A stretch of 64,000 nt of DNA from Streptomyces sp. NBRC 110611. Its GTDB lineage: Bacteria; Actinomycetota; Actinomycetes; Streptomycetales; Streptomycetaceae. Shown piece after piece: positions 32,596 to 39,609 of the stretch (its first letter is position 1; the number at the start of each line of letters is the position of its first letter). Below the pieces are notes generated by a model. The model was given only the letters and a program-made list of their open reading frames with translations, ran no database searches and was not told where the DNA came from. The stretch is taken from NCBI RefSeq assembly GCF_001590865.1, contig NZ_BBUY01000002.1, positions 134,487 through 198,486 of the forward strand. Reading direction: 5' to 3'. A program made the position numbers and the translations under genes.

Positions 32596-33801
32596 ATGCC
32601 CCTGCCAGCCCCCGAACTGACGGCCACGCAGATCGCCGAGTCGGTGTGCCCCGGCCACCCGGACAAGGTCGCCGACCAGGTGTCGGACAGTGTGCTGGAC
32701 GCCTTCCTCGCCGGGGATCCGCACGCCCGCGTCAACTGCGAAACCCTGGTCACCCGGGGCAGCGTGGTCGTCACGGGGCAGATCACCTCCACCGCCGACG
32801 TGGACGTGGAGAGCGCCGTCCGGGCCGTGCTGCGCGAGGTGGGCTACCACGACCCCGAACGGCACGGGCTGTCCGCCGACCGCAGCGAGATCCGCCTGCA
32901 ACTGGACCGCCAGTCACCGGAGATCGCCCACGGCGTCGACCTGGGAGGCGCCGGCGACTCCGGCATCGTCTACGGCTACGCCACCGACGAGACACCGGAG
33001 CGGATGCCCCTGAGCTGCGTACTGGCCCACGACATCGCCCGCCGCGTCAGCACCGCGCGGGACGACGACGGCGGCAGGCTGCTGGGGCCGGACGGCAAGG
33101 TCCAGGTGCAGCTGGCCGAGGAGCCGGGCGCGGGCCGGGCGACGGGCCGCCGGGCGGTCGTCGTGGTGTCGGCCCAGCACCCCACCTCGCTCGGGCTGGA
33201 GGAGCTGTCCGGCATGGTGGCCGAGAAGGTGGTCGGCCCCGCCCTGCGCGAGCGCTCCGTCGCGCCCGCCCAGATCCATGTGAACCCCGCGGGCACCTTC
33301 GTCGTGGGCGGCCCGGCGGCGGACGCGGGGCTGACCGGCCGCAAGCTGATGGTCGACTCCTACGGCGGGCTGGTGCGCCACGGCGGAGGCTGCTGCTCGG
33401 GCAAGGACGCCACCAAGGTCGACCGCTCCGGCGCGTACGCCGCCAGGTACCTGGCGGTGAACCTGGTGGCCGCGGGCCTGGCGCGGCGCTGCCGGGTCGG
33501 ACTCGGCTACGCCATCGGCCGCCCGCTCCCCGTATGGGTGGACGTGGATTTCCTGGGCACCGGCACGGTCGACGCCGAACGGGTCGCCAGGGCGCTCCCG
33601 CAGCTGGTGGATCTTCGGGTGGAGGCCGTGATCGAGCACCTGGGGCTGCGCTCGGTGGCGTTCCGGCCGACCGCGGCCTTCGGCCACTACGGCCGCTCCG
33701 ACCAGCAATTCGCCTGGGACGGCACGACTCTGGCCACGAAGTTCCACCAGCACTTCGCCACTTCGGGTGAGTCCGGCACCGGGCCGGGCACCGCGCGCTG
33801 A
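32596..33801 (+). CDS. metK: S-adenosylmethionine synthetase (probable cluster-associated copy)
   Basis: 401 residues, normal length. It makes SAM from methionine and ATP. Motifs: ESVCPGHPDKVADQVSD with the catalytic His, the hexapeptide-like GAGDSGIVYGYATDE, and the P-loop-like GGGCCSGKDATKVDRSGAYAARY. GGGCCSGKDATK is diverged from the GGGAFSGKDPSK usual in actinobacterial housekeeping MetK, and AFGHYGRSDQQFAWD replaces the usual C-terminus. This suggests a second, pathway-dedicated copy. The ATG at 32596 has GAAGGAG upstream. It lies among amino-acid-modifying genes and upstream of methionine-salvage genes, so SAM demand by the pathway is the likely reason for its presence. Confidence 0.93.
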   Translation: MPLPAPELTATQIAESVCPGHPDKVADQVSDSVLDAFLAGDPHARVNCETLVTRGSVVVTGQITSTADVDVESAVRAVLREVGYHDPERHGLSADRSEIRLQLDRQSPEIAHGVDLGGAGDSGIVYGYATDETPERMPLSCVLAHDIARRVSTARDDDGGRLLGPDGKVQVQLAEEPGAGRATGRRAVVVVSAQHPTSLGLEELSGMVAEKVVGPALRERSVAPAQIHVNPAGTFVVGGPAADAGLTGRKLMVDSYGGLVRHGGGCCSGKDATKVDRSGAYAARYLAVNLVAAGLARRCRVGLGYAIGRPLPVWVDVDFLGTGTVDAERVARALPQLVDLRVEAVIEHLGLRSVAFRPTAAFGHYGRSDQQFAWDGTTLATKFHQHFATSGESGTGPGTAR

Positions 33802-33938
33802 GCGACACCGTCGTGCGGCGACCGGGGCGCCCGGGCGCACGCCCGGGCGCACGGACGTCACCGTCCCGCGTCCGGCTGCCGACGGGAGCGACGGCGTGGG
33901 AGGATCGGAGCCATCCCGGGATGCCGGAAGAATCACCA

Positions 33939-33979
33939 CCGCGCTCTGCGCACAAGAGCCCCTCCGCGCTCTGCGCACA
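33939..33979. repeat. Direct repeat upstream of the ligase gene
   Basis: The 16-mer CCGCGCTCTGCGCACA occurs at 33939-33954 and again at 33964-33979, 25 bp apart, ending 33 bp before the ligase start. The placement suits a binding site for a regulator. No repressor gene sits next to it. Confidence 0.7.
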
Positions 33980-34012
33980 TGAACGTTGCTCCTTCGTATC
34001 GCAAGGTGAGTC

Positions 34013-35374
34013 ATGTCTGTTGTCTCCGAAGCGTCCTCCCTTTCACCGGCGGAACTGCGCAGCGTGTTCGAGAAGAACAGCCCGCGGGAGCTGGTCGGCA
34101 TCGAAGTCGAGTCCGCCGCGCTGGATCCCCGCACCGGTCTCGGCATCCCCTACGACGGCGCGGCGGGAATCGGCGCCTACCTCGCCCACATGGTCTCGGT
34201 GACGGGCGGTGAACCGCTGCACGACTGCGGATTCCTCGTGGGAGTCCGGCTGTCCGACGGCGGGCTCATCTCGCTCGAACACGGCGGAGCGGTGGAGTAC
34301 TCCTCTCCCCCGGTGTCCGGCGTCGCCGATCTGATGGACCTCACCCGGCACACGCTGGAACAGCTCGCGGAGCACGCCCACGGCTTCGGTTTCGCCCTGG
34401 TGCCCGGGTCCCAGTACCCGTTCACCGCTTTCGAGGACGTGCGGTGGATGCCGCACTCCCGTACCTCGATCATGCGCGAGCACTTCGAAAGCCTGGGGAA
34501 CGACGGCATGTTCGGCCCGCGCATCATGTCGATGATTCTCTCGACGCAGGTGTCGTTCGACTTCACCTCGCCCGTCGACCTCGCCGAGAAGCTCCGGGTC
34601 CAGGCCGCGGCCTCCACCCCGGCCGCCGCGCTCTTCGTCAACGCGCCGATGGAAGCGGGCAAGCCCTGCGGCGCGCTCTCCCGCCGTATGCAGTTCTGGA
34701 GCCGCGCGGACCCGGCCCGCACCCGCGTCATCCCGGTCACGCTCCGGGAGGACTTCACCATCGAGCGGTTCATCGAGTGGGCGCTGACACTGCCGATGGT
34801 GCACCGGGGAATGCCGGACGGAAGCCGCCACCGGGTGGCGCCCGTGCCCTTCGGCACCCTGCTGGAGCAGGGGTTCGACGACGGCACCAAGCCCGGCCTG
34901 CGGGACTGGCGGGACCATCTGTCGCAGATCTTCCCGGACGTCCGGCTGCGGGACACCCTCGAACTCCGGGCGGTGGACGGGCCGCCCTACCCCGCGCTGG
35001 GTGCCGTGCCCGCGTTCTGGAGCGGGCTGACCTACGACGCCGCCGCCCGCGCCGCCGTCTGGGATCTCCTCCGCGGCATCAGCCCCGAACAGCACCTCCA
35101 GGGGCTCGACGACATCGCGATGCGGGGCATGGACGCGGATCTGGCCGGCCGCCCGGTGCGCGAACTGGCCGCGGAACTGCTCCGGTTGAGCGAGGCCGGG
35201 CTGCGCGCCCAGATCGACGCGGGGCGGGAGCGGGAAGCGGCCGCCGGGTACCTGGAGCCGCTCAAGGACGTCGTCAGGACCGGCGAAACCTTCGCCGACC
35301 GGGTACTCGCGCTGTGGCACCGCGAGTCCGGGCGCTTTCCCGAAGCATTCGTCGACGCCTACCGGATTCGATGA
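34013..35374 (+). CDS. Glutamate-cysteine-ligase (GCS2) family amide ligase
   Basis: 453 residues. ATP-dependent ligase of the plant/actinobacterial GCS type (as in EgtA). It has the N-terminal ELVGIEVESAAL metal-binding acidic segment, LEHGGAVEYSSPP with paired Glu, PGSQYPF, WMPHSRTSIMREHF and TLELRAVDGPPYP. It joins an amino acid to the gamma-carboxyl of glutamate in known members. Here a gamma-glutamylated non-standard amino acid is a likely product, either as a protecting step or as the final dipeptide. Gamma-glutamylation of the key amino acid is known from the BesA step of beta-ethynylserine biosynthesis. It starts at the ATG at 34013 (AAGGTGAG upstream). Being a stand-alone gene in the block suggests it is not housekeeping glutathione or ergothioneine synthesis. 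Confidence 0.82.
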   Translation: MSVVSEASSLSPAELRSVFEKNSPRELVGIEVESAALDPRTGLGIPYDGAAGIGAYLAHMVSVTGGEPLHDCGFLVGVRLSDGGLISLEHGGAVEYSSPPVSGVADLMDLTRHTLEQLAEHAHGFGFALVPGSQYPFTAFEDVRWMPHSRTSIMREHFESLGNDGMFGPRIMSMILSTQVSFDFTSPVDLAEKLRVQAAASTPAAALFVNAPMEAGKPCGALSRRMQFWSRADPARTRVIPVTLREDFTIERFIEWALTLPMVHRGMPDGSRHRVAPVPFGTLLEQGFDDGTKPGLRDWRDHLSQIFPDVRLRDTLELRAVDGPPYPALGAVPAFWSGLTYDAAARAAVWDLLRGISPEQHLQGLDDIAMRGMDADLAGRPVRELAAELLRLSEAGLRAQIDAGREREAAAGYLEPLKDVVRTGETFADRVLALWHRESGRFPEAFVDAYRIR

Positions 35375-35397
35375 GAGGGCAGCGGAAAGGGACACAC

Positions 35398-35466
35398 ATG
35401 GGCACCGCAGGGAAGGATCGCCCCAGGAAGAAAGGGATGGACATACATGGGAACCACGACGGGTGA
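35398..35466 (+). CDS. Possible 22-residue leader ORF overlapping mtnAB start
   Basis: ATG at 35398 with GGAAAGG nine bases upstream, stop at 35466 and start of the mtnAB fusion at 35447 inside it in another frame. The peptide (GTAGKDRPRKKGMDIHGNHDG after Met) is charged and Gly-rich, with no Cys or signal. It may be a translation-coupling leader or simply chance. No homologue known to me. Confidence 0.25.
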   Translation: MGTAGKDRPRKKGMDIHGNHDG

Positions 35467-37189
35467 GCTCTCCCCCGGCTTATCCCTCCGCTGGCAGAAC
35501 GGCGCTCTCCTCGCCGTCGACCAGCGGCTGCTCCCGCACACCTGCCGCCTCCTGCGCCTGGACAGCGTCGACGCGCTGATCGCCGCCGTACAGGCACTGG
35601 CCATCCGCGGTGCTCCCGCCCTCGGCCTCGCGGGAGCCTTCGGCGTCGCCCTCTCCGCACAGGCCCATCACCGCGCCGGAACGGTCGACGAACCGGCCGT
35701 ACGCGCCGACGCGCGGCGGCTGGCCACCGCCCGGCCCACCGCCGTCAACCTCGCCCGCGGCGTGCAACGCGCGCTCGGCCGGCTGCCGCAGGGCCCGCAA
35801 GCGGTCCTGGGCGAAGCCCGGAAGATGGTCGCCGAGGACGCGGCCGTCAACTCCGCCGCGGCGAACCGGGCCGCGGACCTGGTGGAGACGCTCGTCCCGG
35901 ACCGCCCGCTGCGCCTCCTGACGCACTGCAACACCGGCCTGCTCGCCACGGGCGCCGTCGGCACCGCACTCGGCGCGATCCTCGAACTCGCCCGCCGGGG
36001 CCGGGTGGCAGAGGTGCTGGTCGACGAGACCCGGCCGCTGCTCCAGGGCTCCCGGCTCACGGCCTGGGAGCTGCGCGAGGCCAAGGTGCCCTACCGCGTC
36101 TGTGTGGACTCGGCGGCCGCCGCCGCGATGTCCCGGGGACTGGTCGACTGCGTCCTCGTCGGTGCGGACCGGATCGCCGCCAACGGCGACACGGCCAACA
36201 AGATAGGCACCTACGGGCTCGCCCTCGCCGCCGCCCGGCACCGGCTCCCCTTCCTCGTGGTCGCGCCCGAATCCACCTGGGACGAGAGCCTGCCCGACGG
36301 CAGCGGAATCGTGGTCGAGGAACGGGACGGCGCCGAGGTCGTCCGGCACGGTGACACGCTGGTGGCACCGGCGGACGCGGCTGCGTTCAACCCCGCGTTC
36401 GACGTGACGCCCCGCGAGCTGATCACCGCCCTCGTCACCGAGGACCGTGCCGACCTCCTCCCCCACGCGACCCGGCCATCGGACACCGGGCCCCGCCCCG
36501 TCGCTGTGACCACGTCCGGCGAGGACGGTGTGTTCACCGCTGCCGCCCGGACATCGCTGGCGGAGCTCTCCCGCGAGCTGTACCTCCGCGGCTGGATGCC
36601 GGGCACGGCGGGGAACCTCTCGGTCCGCCTGGCGGAGGAGCGGGCCGGTACGGCGCTCATCACGGCCAGCGGCCGCGACAAGGGAAGCCTCACCGGCCAG
36701 GACATCGTCGCCGTGGACGCCGCGACGGGCGAGGTCCGGGCGCCGGGGCGGCTGAAGGCGTCGGCGGAGACCGCCATCCACGTGGCCGTGTACACGGCGA
36801 CCGCCGCGGGCGCGGTCGTGCACGTCCACTCCCCGTACGCCACCGTGATGGCCGGCCGGACCGCCGCGCCGGGACGCACCGCCCTGCTGCCGCTCACGCG
36901 CTTCGAGCTGCTCAAAGGGCTCGGGCTCCGGGACCCGTCGCACACGGTGCTGCCGGTCTTCCCCAACTGGCCCGACGTGCGCAGGATCGCCGACGAGGTG
37001 GCCGCGTACCTGGCGTCCCGGCCCGACGCGGCGCCGGCCCTCCTCATCGCCGACCACGGCATCACCGTCTGGGGACGGGACCTCGCGCAGGCCCGCAGCC
37101 GGCTGGAGTGCGTCGAGGCCGTCTGCCAACTGCTGGTGCTCGGCGCCGGAGACGGGGGCACCGAACCGAGAGAGGACCAGGCCCCGTGA
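35447..37189 (+). CDS. mtnA: Fused methylthioribose-1-phosphate isomerase / methylthioribulose-1-phosphate dehydratase (MtnA-MtnB)
   Basis: 580 residues, two enzymes in one chain. Residues about 1-335 are MtnA: AIRGAPALGLAGAFG, LLTHCNTGLLATG with the catalytic Cys, LVGADRIAANGDTANKIGTYGLA with the catalytic Asp. A short linker (about 340-365) leads to MtnB, a class II aldolase fold: RGWMPGTAGNLSVRL, ITASGRDKGSLTGQDIV, AVVHVHSPYATVMAG (zinc His-x-His) and LLIADHGITVWG. Together they turn methylthioribose-1-phosphate into 2,3-diketo-5-methylthiopentyl-1-phosphate. Separate genes are the rule in most bacteria. The next start overlaps its stop (GTGA). MTA phosphorylase or nucleosidase is not in the window and must be supplied elsewhere. 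Confidence 0.93.
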   Translation: MGTTTGELSPGLSLRWQNGALLAVDQRLLPHTCRLLRLDSVDALIAAVQALAIRGAPALGLAGAFGVALSAQAHHRAGTVDEPAVRADARRLATARPTAVNLARGVQRALGRLPQGPQAVLGEARKMVAEDAAVNSAAANRAADLVETLVPDRPLRLLTHCNTGLLATGAVGTALGAILELARRGRVAEVLVDETRPLLQGSRLTAWELREAKVPYRVCVDSAAAAAMSRGLVDCVLVGADRIAANGDTANKIGTYGLALAAARHRLPFLVVAPESTWDESLPDGSGIVVEERDGAEVVRHGDTLVAPADAAAFNPAFDVTPRELITALVTEDRADLLPHATRPSDTGPRPVAVTTSGEDGVFTAAARTSLAELSRELYLRGWMPGTAGNLSVRLAEERAGTALITASGRDKGSLTGQDIVAVDAATGEVRAPGRLKASAETAIHVAVYTATAAGAVVHVHSPYATVMAGRTAAPGRTALLPLTRFELLKGLGLRDPSHTVLPVFPNWPDVRRIADEVAAYLASRPDAAPALLIADHGITVWGRDLAQARSRLECVEAVCQLLVLGAGDGGTEPREDQAP

Positions 37190-37764
37190 CACTGCTTCAG
37201 GTCATGCCGCACGACAACGCCGACCAGGTGATGCTGCGCACCCGCGACGCCTCCCGGATCGCGGAGACCCTGCGGGGACTCGGTGTGGAGTTCGGCCGGT
37301 GGGACGTGCGTGCCGAGGTGCTCCCCGACACCACCCAGGAGGAGCTGCTGGCGCACTACCGCGGGGAGGTGGACGCGCTCTGCGCACGCGACGGACTGGT
37401 GCTGGTCGACGTCGCGCGGCTCCACCCCGCGCCGGGCCCGGAGTGGGCGCAACGCGCCGCCAAGGCCCGCGCGGCCTTCCTGGAGGAGCACCGTCACGCC
37501 GAGGACGAAGTACGGTTCTTCGCCCACGGAACCGGCTGCTTCTACCTGCACCTCGACCAGGCCGTCCACGCCGTGGTGTGCGAGGCGGGCGATCTGCTGT
37601 CCGTACCGGCCGGCACCCGCCACTGGTTCGACATGGGCCCCCGGCCGGACTTCGCCGCCATCCGCTTCTTCAAGGAAGAGGACGGCTGGGTGGGCGATTT
37701 CACCGGGGACCCGATCGCCCGCGCTTTCCCGCCGCTCGACGCCCTTGTGGACGGCGACCGGTGA
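37186..37764 (+). CDS. mtnD: Acireductone dioxygenase
   Basis: 192 residues. Cupin metalloenzyme that splits the acireductone intermediate with oxygen into formate and 2-keto-4-methylthiobutyrate (with iron) in methionine salvage. Metal ligands: EEHRHAEDEVRFF (His, His, Glu) and VPAGTRHWFDMG (His). The N-terminal part resembles the usual ARD alpha/beta cap. GTG start overlaps the mtnAB stop, and its own stop overlaps the mtnC start, so the three are one translational unit. Confidence 0.92.
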   Translation: MTLLQVMPHDNADQVMLRTRDASRIAETLRGLGVEFGRWDVRAEVLPDTTQEELLAHYRGEVDALCARDGLVLVDVARLHPAPGPEWAQRAAKARAAFLEEHRHAEDEVRFFAHGTGCFYLHLDQAVHAVVCEAGDLLSVPAGTRHWFDMGPRPDFAAIRFFKEEDGWVGDFTGDPIARAFPPLDALVDGDR

Positions 37765-38465
37765 GCCCCGGGGCCGTCGTCCTCGATGTGGAGGGAACGG
37801 TCGGGGCGATCGCCCACGTCCACGACGTCCTCTTCCCCTACGCGCGCGAGCGACTGCCCCGGTGGTTCGCCGCACACCGCGGCACCGCGCGCGCCGCGCA
37901 TGTGCTCTCCGGGATCGAGCAGTACCTCGGCACCGGGGAGATCGACGAGGCGGGCGCCGTCGCGCAGCTCACCCGCTGGATCGACGAGGACGTCAAAGCC
38001 CCTCCGCTGAAGACGGTCCAGGGGTGGATCTGGGCCGCGGGCTACGCCGACGGCTCCCTCACCTCGCACGTCTACGCGGAGGTCCCTCGGGTGCTGCGGC
38101 GCTGGCGGGCGGCGGGCGTCGCGCTCTACATCTACTCCTCCGGGCCGGTCACGGCGCAGGAGAGCTGGTTCGCGCACACCCCGTCCGGTGACCTCACTCC
38201 GCTCCTGCGGGGCTACTTCGACCTGGTCACAGCGGGGAGCAAGAAATCCCCCGACTCCTACCGGCGCATCTCCGAAGCGATCGGCACCCCGCCGGACGGC
38301 ACGCTCTTCCTCAGCGACTCGGCCGAGGAGCTGGCGGCCGCGGAGGCGGCCGGCTGGCACACGGCCGGCGTCCGCAGACCGGACGACCCCCGCCCGCACC
38401 CCATCCCCGGGCGCACCACGGTCCGTTCACTGGACGAGAGAGAGCTCGACCAGCTGATGCGGTGA
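37761..38465 (+). CDS. mtnC: Enolase-phosphatase E1 (2,3-diketomethylthiopentyl-1-phosphate enolase/phosphatase)
   Basis: 234 residues. HAD enzyme doing both enolisation and dephosphorylation in methionine salvage. Motif I VVLDVEGTVGAIAHVHDVLFPYA (Asp and Glu), motif II YIYSSGPVTAQESWF, motif III Lys in AGSKKSPDSYRRI, motif IV LFLSDSAEELAAAEAAG. Last gene of the rightward block; 21 bp separate its stop from the convergent nitronate monooxygenase gene. Together with MtnA-B, MtnD and a transaminase it closes the cycle methylthioribose-1-phosphate to methionine, which MetK returns to SAM. Confidence 0.92.
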   Translation: MSPGAVVLDVEGTVGAIAHVHDVLFPYARERLPRWFAAHRGTARAAHVLSGIEQYLGTGEIDEAGAVAQLTRWIDEDVKAPPLKTVQGWIWAAGYADGSLTSHVYAEVPRVLRRWRAAGVALYIYSSGPVTAQESWFAHTPSGDLTPLLRGYFDLVTAGSKKSPDSYRRISEAIGTPPDGTLFLSDSAEELAAAEAAGWHTAGVRRPDDPRPHPIPGRTTVRSLDERELDQLMR

Positions 38466-38486
38466 CGTCCTCACCACACATCACCG

Positions 38487-39446
38487 TCAGCGGCGTCCCG
38501 CGCGGGTCAACGCATCCTCGGTCCGGGTGGCCAGGGTGGCGACGAGGTCGGCCGCCGAGGGCAGGTCGGTGATGAGGTCGACGGCCTCGCCGGCCCAGAC
38601 CGGCTGCGGGGGCACCGCGCCGCGTGCCACGTCGTCCTGGTAGTCCTGACGGGCCCTGGGATCGGCGGCGAGTTCGGCCTCCCGGCCGCGCCAGCGGTCG
38701 AGGTAGGGGTGGCCGAGAGTGCGGGCGGGGTACTTCGACGGCCACCGGGAGCCGCGGGCGATGTCCAGCACGGTGCTGCGCTCGGTGTCCTGCCCGCGCC
38801 CTGCCAGGAGCGCCTCGGCGACGGAGGGATCGACCAGGGCCTCGGTGGTGGCCTGGAAGCGGGTGCCGAGGACGGCTCCGGCGGCGCCCAGCACAAGAGC
38901 CGCCGCCACGCCACGGCCGTCGGCGATCCCGCCGGCCGCCAGCACCGGCACCGGAGCGGCGAGATCCACCACCGCGGGCACGAACGGCAACGTGGACCGT
39001 CCGCGCCGGGCACCGTGCCCACCGCTCTCGGTCCCCTGGGCCACGATCACATCGGCGCCCACGTCCACCGCCCGCCTGGCCTCCTCCAGGTCCGTGACCT
39101 GGAGGATCCACCGCGCCCCTGCCCGGCGGACACGCTCCGCATAAGGGCTCGGATCGCCGAAGGACAACATCACGGCCCGGGGGCCGTACTCCAGCGCACG
39201 CTCCACCACGGCGACGTCGATACCCCAGGTCAGAAATCCGATGCCCCAGGGCTCTCCGGCCCCCGCGACGATCGGCACCTCGCGTGCCAGCCACTCCGGA
39301 TCCCCGTACGCGCCGCCCAGCATCCCCAGCCCGCCACCGCGGGAGACAGCCGAGGCCAGCGCGCCGCCGGCCGCCCCACCCATCGGCGCCAGCGCGATCG
39401 GATACCGCACGCCGAACATCTCCGTGAACACCGTCGACAAGGCCAT
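38487..39446 (-). CDS. Nitronate monooxygenase / FMN-dependent 2-nitropropane dioxygenase family
   Basis: 319 residues, TIM barrel. N-terminal RYPIALAPMGGAAGGALASAVSRGGGLGMLG, then GADVIVAQGTESGGHG (FMN/phosphate loop with the His) and VPVLAAGGIADGRGVAAALVLGAAGAVLGTRF. It would oxidise nitronates such as propionate-3-nitronate to the semialdehyde using FMN and oxygen. It may be a detoxification gene or an auxiliary enzyme; being convergent with the mtn operon it is probably a separate unit following the APC permease on the same strand. Confidence 0.88.
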   Translation of the reverse strand: MALSTVFTEMFGVRYPIALAPMGGAAGGALASAVSRGGGLGMLGGAYGDPEWLAREVPIVAGAGEPWGIGFLTWGIDVAVVERALEYGPRAVMLSFGDPSPYAERVRRAGARWILQVTDLEEARRAVDVGADVIVAQGTESGGHGARRGRSTLPFVPAVVDLAAPVPVLAAGGIADGRGVAAALVLGAAGAVLGTRFQATTEALVDPSVAEALLAGRGQDTERSTVLDIARGSRWPSKYPARTLGHPYLDRWRGREAELAADPRARQDYQDDVARGAVPPQPVWAGEAVDLITDLPSAADLVATLATRTEDALTRAGRR

Positions 39447-39609
39447 TGCCCCATCCTCGCCGCTCGCCCCATGGGCAGGGGCAGGAACGCGACAACCTGT
39501 CCGCCGCGAACCGGGCGATGCCGTTGGCGTCGGCCGGTGGCGGCGCCGGTCGGAGGGAGCTGCGGAAGGGGCCGGCCACCGCGGCCCCTGGCGTCCCGGC
39601 GAGTGACGA

